This document shows, piece by piece, positions 7,888 to 17,100 of a stretch of 64,000 nt of DNA. The translations under genes and the position numbers were made by a program. Origin of the DNA: Myroides odoratus (GTDB lineage Bacteria; Bacteroidota; Bacteroidia; Flavobacteriales; Flavobacteriaceae); the NCBI RefSeq assembly GCF_001549985.1, contig NZ_LROZ01000001.1, forward strand, positions 558,001 to 622,000, written 5' to 3'. Positions within the stretch are counted from its first letter, which is position 1; each line of letters opens with the position of its first letter. The notes beneath the pieces are model-generated. The model was not told the origin of the DNA and made no database searches. It saw nothing but the letters and a program-made list of their open reading frames with translations.

Positions 7888-9847
7888 CTGTAACATGTTC
7901 AAATACATTTTCAATCATTGTCAACTCCGTTCTACCTTCTGAAAAATCAAGCTCAATACGAGTAGGAATAAACTTTTTATTTTCACGCCAATGAAATTCA
8001 AACAAATTCAAAGGAGCATAAACACCTACAGCTCGACCATCGATTTTAATATGTGGCTTGGGTTGTACATCATGAATCATGCGAGCAAAACACTCCCCAT
8101 ATCTCAAACTTTCATTTACTCCATTTCGCTTCCAACTTTGACGCCATGACTTTTGTTCACTAACACCCGCTCTTTTAAAAATAAATTTCTTAAAACTATT
8201 ATCTTGCGCATTGTCAATATGAAATAGCCCTACTGTCTTTTTTGTTGAATAATCAATTTGACGAATCTTGTTAGAAAGGAATTTATTTTTCGCAGATACC
8301 TTAATGGATAATTTTGCAATACCTATATCATTAAAAGTAGGAGAAAAATTGTTTAGTAACGCCGGAGGATAAAGCCTTAATTGCAACCATCCACCCTTAT
8401 TAAGAAGCAAATGTTTTTTCTTTACTTTGCCTTCCAACGAACTTCTCTTTTCCACCCATACACGATTAACACCAGTATTATTATCATCTTTCCACTCATT
8501 ACGCCCTTGAGAAAATCTTAAATCCAATACAGAATCTTTGTATTTATCGGAATCAGGGAAATTTGAATTAAGAACTTCATTACCAAGCAATAACTCATAA
8601 CGCATTACATTTTCATATTCTTTATTATCGAACTTTTCCTTAGTGCCATTACCTGTATAAGCAACTAACTCTAATTCAAAATCCAAATTTTTCCATTCCC
8701 ACTGTGAATCTGATTTTTCAATCCATATAGGATTTAATAACTCAATATAAGAACCTCGAATATTGCTTTCAATTTTCCATCCAGCTGGGCCGATTACTCT
8801 AGGCCATCCAGGATTTATATTTGGTAATGTTTGCCCAGGATAGGTAAACTCATAAAACCATTTACCTTCAGTTGGGATTTCATTAATAGCGCAGTTAATC
8901 CTATTCCAATGAACATAAGGATCATTAGTGAAAATAGTCTGATCCTTTTCATAGAACTTCTCATTTACAACCTCCTTATCCGCATCATAAGAAGCTGATA
9001 CTTCTACTCTTTTCCAAGGTGATTGAACTGAAACTAATGGATCCGCTACAAAGGTTAGTTTCTTATTCTGAACAGACACTTGTTCGATACCTTTGTAAGT
9101 TGCATCGTACCCATAACGGAAACAAGACAATTGTTCTTTATGCTGTTGATTGATACCAATCAACCACCATTTCCCATTATAAGTATATAACTTACAACCT
9201 AAATCATGTACAATATTTTCAAGAACATCATAGACTGTATCTTTTTCCCAAGTATCACTTATCCCAAATTCATCCTCTTCATAATCATCAGTATACAACC
9301 TGCCATTTACATAAATTTCATCCCAACGGAAACCATTCCCAGCAACAATAGAAGGACAGAAATACAAATCTTGTTTAAGCCCTGTCATTTCTAATGCTTT
9401 ACACAGGTAACTTATAATTGAATTATCTTGGGAATAGTAACTGTTATCGGGAAAATCTTTTCCCTCAAGCGTTGCTATACCATCTGTTGCAGTCATTGAA
9501 ACAAATAAAGTAGGAGACTTATAAGGTTCAGAATATTGATCTGGCAATAGAAAACCACGCCATAAGAGTACATTATTTTCATCTGTTAAATCAACCCGAT
9601 ATCTAGTTTCGGACCCTGTAAACAAATGATAAAACTTACCATCAGCTCCATCTTTAACCAATAAATCAAATACTAAAGACGAAGTCATTAAGGATTGATA
9701 CTTATCATCAGCCCCTTCATACGTAAGTTTAATAGAGCTTTTCGCTGCTTGATTCTCAATAGTTTCAAATGGAAAAAACGTTGAATCTATAGCCTGAACA
9801 ATAATATTACGTTGTGTATCAACTATTTTTATTACAACCTGCTTCAT
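7874..9847 (-). CDS. Tail hub / distal tail protein
   Basis: 657 residues directly downstream of the tape measure gene, where siphoviruses encode the distal tail or tail-hub protein. The N terminus (KQVVIKIVDTQRNIIVQAIDS) and the segment WRGFLLPDQYSEPYK are of a type common in Bacteroidota phages. The C-terminal region (RIELDFSEGRTELTMIENV) is also beta-rich. I infer a structural hub linking tube and fibres; no enzymatic motif is visible. Confidence 0.65.
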   Translation of the reverse strand: MKQVVIKIVDTQRNIIVQAIDSTFFPFETIENQAAKSSIKLTYEGADDKYQSLMTSSLVFDLLVKDGADGKFYHLFTGSETRYRVDLTDENNVLLWRGFLLPDQYSEPYKSPTLFVSMTATDGIATLEGKDFPDNSYYSQDNSIISYLCKALEMTGLKQDLYFCPSIVAGNGFRWDEIYVNGRLYTDDYEEDEFGISDTWEKDTVYDVLENIVHDLGCKLYTYNGKWWLIGINQQHKEQLSCFRYGYDATYKGIEQVSVQNKKLTFVADPLVSVQSPWKRVEVSASYDADKEVVNEKFYEKDQTIFTNDPYVHWNRINCAINEIPTEGKWFYEFTYPGQTLPNINPGWPRVIGPAGWKIESNIRGSYIELLNPIWIEKSDSQWEWKNLDFELELVAYTGNGTKEKFDNKEYENVMRYELLLGNEVLNSNFPDSDKYKDSVLDLRFSQGRNEWKDDNNTGVNRVWVEKRSSLEGKVKKKHLLLNKGGWLQLRLYPPALLNNFSPTFNDIGIAKLSIKVSAKNKFLSNKIRQIDYSTKKTVGLFHIDNAQDNSFKKFIFKRAGVSEQKSWRQSWKRNGVNESLRYGECFARMIHDVQPKPHIKIDGRAVGVYAPLNLFEFHWRENKKFIPTRIELDFSEGRTELTMIENVFEHVTDVYW

Positions 9848-9848
9848 A

Positions 9849-11948
9849 TTACCCTGTTCTTTTACTCTTTGTTGCGTAACGATCTAACACTAACTGTAAA
9901 TCACTTCCACTAGCGACCAATTTGCCTCCTAATAAAATTTGAGTTACACCGCTACTTACAGGTTCAATTAATTCTTTTAATTTATTCAGAGGAGCAATGA
10001 CTTCAGGGTTATTAGTTGCTCCAGCGTACTCTCCCATCAATCCTAAAGTAGGACCATATACAACCCCTCCATCTGCAAATTTGGGAACCTGAGAATAAGC
10101 CCCCATTACAGCAGCCATAGCAGCCGCTATCAAACCTGGCAAAACGAAAGCTGCCATTGGACCAAATCCTTTAGCTGATTCTGTCCCAATAACAACAGTG
10201 TTAGACATTGATTGTGCCATTCCCATAGCTATAATCTTTATTACAGCTTGCATCATTGCTTGTCCAAAATATTCTAACCCATTCTGCGCCTCTCCCATTG
10301 ATTGAACAAAGGAATCTCCAAAAGCCACAAATGCATCGCTAGCAATTCCTGCATACATTTGAGCATTTTCTTGCTCTTTTCTAATCGCTTCACTACTAAT
10401 TTGCGACTGCGACTCTACATAAGACTGAAAATTTTCATACGAAGCTTTAAATTGATTTAAATTTAAACCTGATTCCTCAATATCTATTTTAATCTTAAAT
10501 TCAATGTCTTTAATTTGATTAGACAAGGCTTGATATGCAATATTAGCTTCACCAAAAACAACCCGAATAGCTTCACGTTGTTTCTCTAATGTTTTAATTT
10601 GCTTTTCTAATGCAACTGTTGAACCTTCTATCGCTGGACTATAATCAACCGTTACCGTAGTTGCTTTTTGTCTTTTTCCTGTAATAGCATCAATCTTTTG
10701 TTGAATTGTTTCAATCTGAACAGCAGTAGCATTAAACTCATAAGCGGTTAAGGCTTGTTCATTTTGGTATTTTTTTAATTCACTTATTTGAGATTCATAA
10801 AACTTGATTGTATCGACCTTGATTGCTTCAAGATGTTTCGTACTTTGTTTCGAAACAGAAGCCCCTCCTTCTATATCAGAAATTTTAGATTTATACTCAT
10901 CAATTTGTTTCTGAATCGCTTTGTATTGATCAGGCGACTTAGCCGTTTCCTTTTGAAGTTTTTGCAATGACTTAATTTGCTCTTCATAGTATGAGATGGT
11001 GTTTTGACTTGAATCTTTAACCACACCTGCTCTATTTCTTTCTGCTTTCGCATAATTATCCAATGATGCAATTTGCTTATCATACATCGCTAAATCTTTT
11101 TCCCTTTGTTTTAAGTATGGTTCATAAACAGCCAATAGTCTTTTTGTCTCTTCCTCAGTTTTATTTAAAGATTTTGCATAATCTAAAATTTCTTGCTTAG
11201 TTGAAAATACGATATCAGATTGAACACCTAAAAAAGAGAAAAATGAATCTGAAGCATCTTGCAAAAACCCCGTTTCACCTAACTTACTTGTCTCAAGCTC
11301 AATTTTTTTTTGAAAAAGCTCCGTTTTCTTTGTCACCAAAGCTTGTTCTCTAGCTTTAGAGTTTAAAGCATCTATATATTGCTCAATCGCATCAGTCGCT
11401 TTTTTTGTATTAATGGTTTCTAGATTTATATTTCCTAGATACTGAGGAGAAACCTCATTCAATCTTTTTATCGCATCTAAACGGTCTTTTTTTAAGGCGG
11501 TTTCATCCTGAGCAATAACTAACAACGAATCTAATTCCGCACGTTCTTTTGCTGTATTCTTCAACGCTTCAGCATTTACATCGTTTAGCATTTTTTGCAT
11601 TTGAGCTGCTTCACTGCCTTTTCTTGTAAAAAAGTAAAGAGCTGTACCCGCTGCCGTAATAACAGTAGCTAAAGCTATCCATGGGTTCGCTGCAATCACA
11701 GCATTTAACTTAGAAATTCCTGATACTATTTCTGGAATAAAGGAAACTACACCACCTATTGTTGAAATAACGGTTCCTGCCATTTGATCTACATAACGAC
11801 CAACGTACATTCCCGCTTTACCAATAGCATCTCCAATCTCTTCAAACCTCGCTTTATGCTCCTCTAGCTTAGCAGCTGCTTGATTTAATTTATCAGCCAA
11901 TTCCTTTACATTAACCTGAAAACCTACATTTATTGACGCTACTGCCAT
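9849..11948 (-). CDS. Tail tape measure protein
   Basis: 699 residues. A coiled-coil N terminus is followed by hydrophobic stretches (about residues 60-110 and 600-630), a long central charged helical region (about 150-550), and the C-terminal signature KFADGGVVYGPTLGLMGEYAGA found in many tape measures. It sets tail length; at the usual 0.15 nm per residue this predicts a tail of about 105 nm. It follows the frameshifted chaperone pair, as expected. Confidence 0.9.
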   Translation of the reverse strand: MAVASINVGFQVNVKELADKLNQAAAKLEEHKARFEEIGDAIGKAGMYVGRYVDQMAGTVISTIGGVVSFIPEIVSGISKLNAVIAANPWIALATVITAAGTALYFFTRKGSEAAQMQKMLNDVNAEALKNTAKERAELDSLLVIAQDETALKKDRLDAIKRLNEVSPQYLGNINLETINTKKATDAIEQYIDALNSKAREQALVTKKTELFQKKIELETSKLGETGFLQDASDSFFSFLGVQSDIVFSTKQEILDYAKSLNKTEEETKRLLAVYEPYLKQREKDLAMYDKQIASLDNYAKAERNRAGVVKDSSQNTISYYEEQIKSLQKLQKETAKSPDQYKAIQKQIDEYKSKISDIEGGASVSKQSTKHLEAIKVDTIKFYESQISELKKYQNEQALTAYEFNATAVQIETIQQKIDAITGKRQKATTVTVDYSPAIEGSTVALEKQIKTLEKQREAIRVVFGEANIAYQALSNQIKDIEFKIKIDIEESGLNLNQFKASYENFQSYVESQSQISSEAIRKEQENAQMYAGIASDAFVAFGDSFVQSMGEAQNGLEYFGQAMMQAVIKIIAMGMAQSMSNTVVIGTESAKGFGPMAAFVLPGLIAAAMAAVMGAYSQVPKFADGGVVYGPTLGLMGEYAGATNNPEVIAPLNKLKELIEPVSSGVTQILLGGKLVASGSDLQLVLDRYATKSKRTG

Positions 11949-11949
11949 A

Positions 11950-12644
11950 TCACTCTTTGTTATTTAATTCTCTTTGTTTATCTACCTTTTCCCAATACAT
12001 TCTTTGCTCCTCTACTTCTCTCATTTCTTCCTCTAAATCAACTAACGGATCCAATTCTTTTTCAAAATCCAATAAGAATAAATCTTGCTCTTTAAATCCC
12101 TTTTTTTGATATGGTAAAAGACATGCGTACATTATTTTACGGACTCTTATTAATGCTTCATTTTGTTGGAAGATTTTCTTTTTAAAATACCCTTGACAGA
12201 TATTAGAAAATTGTCGCAAAGTCAATGTATAGAAATAATCCAACTGCAAGCCAATCTCACCACAGGCTAATTGCTCATAATCATCCCAGGTGAGGTTATT
12301 TACTTTCCCAAATCATTGTGCTTTGATTCACCTCCTGGAGACGAAATAGATTCAATTAACAATTCAATAACTTGAACAATAATTTCAGGATTACTACCTA
12401 AGTAATTCAAAGCATCGTCCTTGCTAATTTTATCTTCCGAACATTCCATTAAAATATCTGAAAGCACATCCAAAGCCTCTAAACTAATATCACCATCCGC
12501 AACAGCACACACCTTAACTACTTTTTCAAGAATCCCATTAACAGATTCAATTCTCCATCTTTTTCCTAGCTTAAATAGAACAGAAAAAGGAAAGTGCAGA
12601 TTTACATCTACACCCTCAACACTTATTTTAATTTGCCTTTTCAT
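11950..12644 (-). CDS. Tail assembly chaperone, long form made by -1 frameshift
   Basis: The downstream frame (ending at 11950) has no good ATG, but it joins the upstream chaperone frame without a stop if ribosomes slip back one base at GGGAAAG (12309-12303). After the slip the product continues VNNLTWDDYEQLACGEIG and then LQLDYFYTLTLRQF, with no gap. Lambda uses the same heptamer to make gpGT from gpG, and the T-like part recruits the tail tube to the tape measure. The fusion would be about 232 residues. Both halves lie directly before the tape measure gene. Confidence 0.85.
12300..12644 (-). CDS. Tail assembly chaperone, short form (gpG-like)
   Basis: 114 residues from the ATG at 12644, two bases after the tail tube stop; a start at 12653 would overlap that gene and is less likely. 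It is small, mostly helical, and ends in NDLGK then TAA, with the slippery GGGAAAG as its last sense codons. It is the abundant unshifted product that coats the tape measure during tail assembly. Confidence 0.8.
   Translation of the reverse strand: MKRQIKISVEGVDVNLHFPFSVLFKLGKRWRIESVNGILEKVVKVCAVADGDISLEALDVLSDILMECSEDKISKDDALNYLGSNPEIIVQVIELLIESISSPGGESKHNDLGK
12303..12309 (-). other. Programmed -1 frameshift site GGGAAAG
   Basis: Read on the minus strand in the zero frame as xxG GGA AAG followed by TAA. This is the X XXY YYZ form and is identical to the lambda G/T heptamer. The following -1 frame is open for 117 codons. Confidence 0.85.
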
Positions 12645-12645
12645 A

Positions 12646-13065
12646 TTACACAACCACCTCTTTTGTTAAATCTCCTTGGCCAACAAAACTAAATGAACCT
12701 TTTAACGCTGATCCTGTTGACGCATCAACAGAAGCTTGAGAAACCAATACTTTTCCCTTTAATAAGAAATCACCTGTTACCGATGTTGTAAATTCAAAAT
12801 CTAGTTCTCTTCCTTCCAATTGATAATCGATTAAATCCATCGCATCAGCTTGTGTTGAATTTGCAGGTTTGTCTGCAACCAAAGCTTCTGTTGATGCGCT
12901 CCATGAATACCCGTCTGGTACGCTAATTTTTCCATCTGTATCCTTTGTTGCTATTTCTTCTAATTCAGTTGAAATATCAACCTTACAAGAAGTAGCATGA
13001 TAAAGCGTTTTTCCATCTAAGGAAATACGCACTTTCTTTCCTTTATAAAATTTTTCACTCGCCAT
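12646..13065 (-). CDS. Major tail tube protein
   Basis: 139 residues, beta-rich, with the pattern of siphovirus tube proteins: an N-terminal KKVRISLDGKTLYHATSC strand region, ELEEIATKDTDGK in the middle, and a C-terminal SFSFVGQGDLT. Its position between the tail terminator and the frameshifted chaperones is diagnostic. It polymerises as stacked hexamers to form the tail tube. Confidence 0.82.
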   Translation of the reverse strand: MASEKFYKGKKVRISLDGKTLYHATSCKVDISTELEEIATKDTDGKISVPDGYSWSASTEALVADKPANSTQADAMDLIDYQLEGRELDFEFTTSVTGDFLLKGKVLVSQASVDASTGSALKGSFSFVGQGDLTKEVVV

Positions 13066-13066
13066 T

Positions 13067-13408
13067 TTATCCTATTGTTTTAAAATATATTGAAACTACT
13101 ATACTTTGATCCTTTTCAATAAAGTCAATTCCGGAACCTTCATAAATGAAATGATCATCTATAAAATCTCGTAATGAATCAACAAATCCCATTGCTTCAC
13201 TAATTTTGTTTGGAGAAAAATAAGTGTGTAATCCCACACTAAATTCATCACCATCAAAGGAAGCTGGTAGTTGATTCATGGTATAAATCGAAAAAGGATA
13301 ATCTACTCCTTCACCAGCCACAACCGGAAATATTCTTTTCTCTACCACAGAAGTAAATAAATCTGAACTAGAGAAAAGCATATACAATTCTTTACTTAAC
13401 TCAAGCAT
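13067..13408 (-). CDS. Tail terminator / completion protein (DUF3168-like)
   Basis: 113 residues. Size, position just before the tube gene and the alternating alpha/beta pattern (KRIFPVVAGEGVDYPFSIY) match tail terminators such as lambda gpU and the DUF3168 family, which cap the tube and join it to the head. It overlaps the upstream gene by 8 bases. Assignment is mainly by order. Confidence 0.6.
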   Translation of the reverse strand: MLELSKELYMLFSSSDLFTSVVEKRIFPVVAGEGVDYPFSIYTMNQLPASFDGDEFSVGLHTYFSPNKISEAMGFVDSLRDFIDDHFIYEGSGIDFIEKDQSIVVSIYFKTIG

Positions 13409-13931
13409 TATTCTGTTTTATTAAAGTTTCTAGATTTACACCGATTTTACTTTTCAAAGAAGCTTCTAAACCACTTTTTTTACTTTCGAATGTTCTTGTA
13501 ATAAAAGGATCTGCTTTAACTTGCCCTTGTGTTTTTTCGGGTAGTGTTTTTTTACGCCATCGCTTCAAAGGATTTCGTTTTACTGAATTAGTATTTCGAT
13601 AAATTCGATGTCCATTGTGAACCATTTGCGCATACCAACCATCAAAACCATTTTGAACTCTAGCACCAACCCAAACTCGGACATAATTCTGACTTTTCGA
13701 ATCAAAAACACCAATTGATTCCTTCAGATTACCCGCTCTTTGCTGAACTCTACCCGCTCCATTTTTTCGACCGGAAGAAACAGCCTTTGACTTAACTGGG
13801 GTTTTACTCTTAACCGATGAAGACAATTCAGAAGCCACCTCATTCAATATCTTTCGATAACGCCCTTTTTCTTTTGCCCCATCTGCTAATTGTTTAAGAT
13901 TACTATTTACTTGAATCGTTGCCTTAATCAT
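13401..13931 (-). CDS. HK97 gp10-like head-tail joining protein
   Basis: 176 residues, very basic. It has the conserved core RAGNLKESIGV and WYAQMVHNGHRIYRN, typical of the HK97 gp10 family, which helps join head and tail. It overlaps both neighbours by 8 bases, so the whole adaptor cluster is coupled. Confidence 0.75.
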   Translation of the reverse strand: MIKATIQVNSNLKQLADGAKEKGRYRKILNEVASELSSSVKSKTPVKSKAVSSGRKNGAGRVQQRAGNLKESIGVFDSKSQNYVRVWVGARVQNGFDGWYAQMVHNGHRIYRNTNSVKRNPLKRWRKKTLPEKTQGQVKADPFITRTFESKKSGLEASLKSKIGVNLETLIKQNNA

Positions 13932-14259
13932 AAATAAAACAGATTAATTGTAGATGTGATCTTCTCCCAATCTCAGCAACATGCGTGATGTTGTAAAACT
14001 GTTTATTATCCTCTATCACAAATTCATTCCCGCGTTCGAAAATGACCTGGTTAAAGCGAATCGTAAAACTCTTATTTATCAAGTGTCGAACATTCCCTTC
14101 TACCTTTTCTGAACCAGTATCTGTATCTACTCTTGCCCAACACTCAGCAATCTTTTTCTTTTCCTTCTTAGCCTCTCCAATATCATTCTGTGTTTTAATA
14201 CTTTCATAGACAACAATCTTACGATCCATTTGCCCGATATACGGTTTTCTTACTGCCAT
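13924..14259 (-). CDS. Phage head closure protein (SPP1 gp16-like)
   Basis: 111 residues. YIGQMDRKIVVYESIKTQND at the N terminus and the small all-beta layout (CWARVDTDTGSEKVEG, IRFNQVIF) match head closure or stopper proteins, which seal the portal after packaging. Overlaps the upstream connector by 10 bases. Confidence 0.75.
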   Translation of the reverse strand: MAVRKPYIGQMDRKIVVYESIKTQNDIGEAKKEKKKIAECWARVDTDTGSEKVEGNVRHLINKSFTIRFNQVIFERGNEFVIEDNKQFYNITHVAEIGRRSHLQLICFIYD

Positions 14260-14792
14260 TTTCTATACGGTCTTAAAAGATTATTTACTGCTGTATTATT
14301 TCCTTGATTTCTATCCTCTCGCTTTTCATACGCATCCCCTACCATCAAAAGTATTGCTGACAAAATATCTTTTGGTAATGTTTCCGAATCAAATCCCAAT
14401 TCAATAGTAACTTTTAACTGTTGTCCTGGTTCTAACTTCACATTCTTAAAAGACACTTCATAAATCTCAGGACCTCTTTTTGTTTGAGAATAAGCAGAAG
14501 CAGGAAGAAGAACTGAATCAACATCCTCTTCCACAACTTCTACTTTTTGAATCTCGTCATTCAAAGAAGATCTTTCAATAACTATCGATTCAGCATTATG
14601 AGTCAAGAATTCAATTATACCCTTCTTTAAAACTCTTTCCGTGTAGTTTTCTGCCTGAGTAATAGCAGATGCTATTGCTACCTCAATCAACATATTCTCC
14701 TCGTCATTATCAGCATCCAAGCGCAAGTGCTTTTTCGCCAATTCCAACTTCACTACTTCTACATTTTCTATAGCAATAACATCTGCATTCAT
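14250..14792 (-). CDS. Head-tail connector (gp6-like)
   Basis: 180 residues from the ATG at 14792 (a TTG three codons upstream is possible). The helical core (KKHLRLDADNDEENMLIEVAI, then ITQAENYTERVL) and the C-terminal PKDILSAILLMVGDAYEKRED are standard for HK97 gp6/SPP1 gp15 adaptors, which form a ring under the portal. Confidence 0.8.
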   Translation of the reverse strand: MNADVIAIENVEVVKLELAKKHLRLDADNDEENMLIEVAIASAITQAENYTERVLKKGIIEFLTHNAESIVIERSSLNDEIQKVEVVEEDVDSVLLPASAYSQTKRGPEIYEVSFKNVKLEPGQQLKVTIELGFDSETLPKDILSAILLMVGDAYEKREDRNQGNNTAVNNLLRPYRKWQ

Positions 14793-14822
14793 ACCAACCA
14801 AACTATTTATTATGAAAGATTT

Positions 14823-15212
14823 TTATTTAACGTATTCCGCGTATTTCGCTTCTACGATTTCTGCTGCTACTTCCTCATGTAATGCCACTTCTTGACCTAC
14901 ATTGTAAGGAAGTTTAAATTTTCCTGCTGGAGATAAAGTGAAACGAATGACAACTTCGTTTTTCTTCACTTTTACTGCTTTAGGTAGTTTCTTTTCTAAC
15001 TCTACAATCTTAGCTTCAGCTTTCTCCAACTTACCTTGCAATTCAATCTTTTCTGTTTCTAACTCAGATATTTTAGTATCCTTTTCGGCGATTACAGCCT
15101 CTAAACCCTCAACTACATGATCAAGCAACTCTCCATTTTCTGTAGCCTTTTTCTCTTCAGTAAGAACAGAAGTTGCTTCAACTCCTTGTTCTTTTTTATT
15201 TCCAGTACTCAT
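14823..15212 (-). CDS. Coiled-coil protein downstream of capsid, unknown
   Basis: 129 residues. Residues about 30-80 form a strong coiled coil (VIAEKDTKISELETEKIELQ), followed by a basic then beta-like C-terminal segment (VVIRFTLSPAGKFKLPYNVG). It shares one base with the end of the capsid gene. It might be a scaffold-like or decoration protein, but I know no named family. Confidence 0.7.
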   Translation of the reverse strand: MSTGNKKEQGVEATSVLTEEKKATENGELLDHVVEGLEAVIAEKDTKISELETEKIELQGKLEKAEAKIVELEKKLPKAVKVKKNEVVIRFTLSPAGKFKLPYNVGQEVALHEEVAAEIVEAKYAEYVK

Positions 15213-16498
15213 TACGCTTTTAAGAATTTATTTACTGCGAATGCTTCAGGATTAGCCGATTGAACATCTGCAAATAAATTAGAATACAATAATACCTCTC
15301 CTGTACTAGCCCCTGTATACGGGTCCGCAGTAAAGTTTACTCCACCCCATTGACCGATATATAATTCAGAGAAGTTCCCGTAAATTAATGTTTGCAAGCC
15401 TGCTAATTCTTCAACTAAGTTGGTAATGATAGTATTTTGTCCATCGAATTTTCCATCTTCCATTACAAAGCGACCACTTCCTGCATCCTTTTTAGTTGTT
15501 TTGGCTGCGGCTGCTAATTTTGAATTTAAAATAAATACTTCGTTTCCGTTATCAGCATTTGCCCCAGCAATTAATCCCCATAATTCTACAATTGCATCAT
15601 AAGACATCGATTCTTCAGCTATAGCAGCTGCTAATTGAATTCCTGTCATATTCAAAATACCTAATGGTTCTTTAATTCCATCACCATTTAAAGCGGCTTT
15701 ATTCAAGGCTCTTGCAGCCGCTTGGCGTAATTTATCATAAATCATCATCTCAACAGGAGTAGATGTTTGAGACAATAATTGAGTAGAAATAGATACACCA
15801 GCACCAGCTCTTTTTGGTTTCATTACCGGCCCATCAATATCTTCTGCTTTTAAAACAATCTTTTCTCTTTCAGATAACCATTTATAAGCATAATCAGAAA
15901 ATTTAGGCAATGAAACATTTCCTACTAAACCAGTTAAAAAATTTGCTCCAGCCTCTTCAAGAAACAACTTAGGAATAAATCCCTCTACCACATTAATATC
16001 AGTAGCAACCAATTTACCTCCAAATTTCCCTGCATCTTCTGTTACTGTTTGAGATGCAGCACGAACCATTTTAGAAGGGATTGAAAAACTATTCGCATTA
16101 TCTTCAAACCCCAGATTTAAACTTCCTGCTTCTCTAATAGCCTCGTCATTCATTTCTTTTTCAACTCCTGTCAAAGCAATTCCCTTCGACGCACTTCTAG
16201 CAGCATTTAAAAAAGAGAACCTTTTTACCATTCCATCAATTTCACGTTGCTCCGAATCATTACCGTCATCTCCTCCAGAAGCACCAGCCATAGAAGCGAT
16301 TCTTCTTTCTCTTTCCTCACTTTTTACTGCCTTATCGATATCTCCATCCAAAGACTCAATCTCGCCATCTAACGTATCTAAAGAAGTATTCTCCTCCTCT
16401 GTCAACTCTCTTTTCTCTGTCTTTACAAGATTTAAAATACGCTGCTGTTCTTTAATCTTCGCTGCGCGTTCTTGCTTTAATTTGTCTGATTTCAACAT
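15212..16498 (-). CDS. Major capsid protein, HK97 fold
   Basis: 428 residues. The N-terminal 100 residues are a charged coiled coil (QRILNLVKTEKRELTEEE), the usual delta/scaffold domain removed by the prohead protease. The rest shows the HK97 core (KMVRAASQTVTEDAGKFGG, ALNKAALNGDGIKEPLGILN, then NFTADPYTGASTGEVLLYSN). It follows the protease gene by two bases. Confidence 0.93.
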   Translation of the reverse strand: MLKSDKLKQERAAKIKEQQRILNLVKTEKRELTEEENTSLDTLDGEIESLDGDIDKAVKSEERERRIASMAGASGGDDGNDSEQREIDGMVKRFSFLNAARSASKGIALTGVEKEMNDEAIREAGSLNLGFEDNANSFSIPSKMVRAASQTVTEDAGKFGGKLVATDINVVEGFIPKLFLEEAGANFLTGLVGNVSLPKFSDYAYKWLSEREKIVLKAEDIDGPVMKPKRAGAGVSISTQLLSQTSTPVEMMIYDKLRQAAARALNKAALNGDGIKEPLGILNMTGIQLAAAIAEESMSYDAIVELWGLIAGANADNGNEVFILNSKLAAAAKTTKKDAGSGRFVMEDGKFDGQNTIITNLVEELAGLQTLIYGNFSELYIGQWGGVNFTADPYTGASTGEVLLYSNLFADVQSANPEAFAVNKFLKA

Positions 16499-16500
16499 AA

Positions 16501-17100
16501 CTAATACTCTAATTTTCTTTTGTTCAACTTCATTTGCGCCTCTCTAACCGCAAGGCTCGGATATTGCCTAGATTCCTCTTTTTTAGAAAATCGTTTTTTA
16601 ATGTATTCTAAATTATCTGCACTTCTTTTCAATGCATCAGGATTACTTCCCACAGGAACAATAGACCACTCTAATAAATCTTGGTTGGTAAATCGGAATA
16701 AATCCGGATTCTCCCCTTTTTCAAAATCCCCGAATCGTCCCTCATGCACTTCTGCTCCTACTGAAGCCATACGTAATGTGCCCGCTTTTACTTTCTGATA
16801 AACCTTTTCTGCAATTGGATTGATTTCTGCTTCCTCAAAAGTTACTATAGCAACTAATTCTTCGCCATCAATTCTTACTTCAGAAGTTCCAATTACCATA
16901 TCGGGATTATCAGAATGAGACTTATGCGCATATAGCACAACCGGATTTCTATTATAGCGTTCCAAATTCCATCCACCTAATTCGAAAATAGTTCCATAAG
17001 TATCAGGTGTTTCTGTACTAATCACAAATTCGGCTTGTCTCTTTTCTGCCTGCTCCTCACTTACCGCTCTAGCATATACATATCTTTCAATCTTATTCAT
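16501..17100 (-). CDS. Prohead protease, HK97 family
   Basis: 199 residues. The catalytic histidine lies in VVLYAHKSHSD and the serine in LRMASVGAEV, as in the herpesvirus-assemblin-like serine proteases (Peptidase family U35/S78). It processes the capsid N-terminal domain during maturation. It overlaps the portal gene end by 8 bases. Confidence 0.9.
   Translation of the reverse strand: MNKIERYVYARAVSEEQAEKRQAEFVISTETPDTYGTIFELGGWNLERYNRNPVVLYAHKSHSDNPDMVIGTSEVRIDGEELVAIVTFEEAEINPIAEKVYQKVKAGTLRMASVGAEVHEGRFGDFEKGENPDLFRFTNQDLLEWSIVPVGSNPDALKRSADNLEYIKKRFSKKEESRQYPSLAVREAQMKLNKRKLEY

Noticed and set aside
9849..11948. Several rightward frames antisense to the tape measure gene
   Set aside because: Low-complexity shadows of the coiled-coil coding region.
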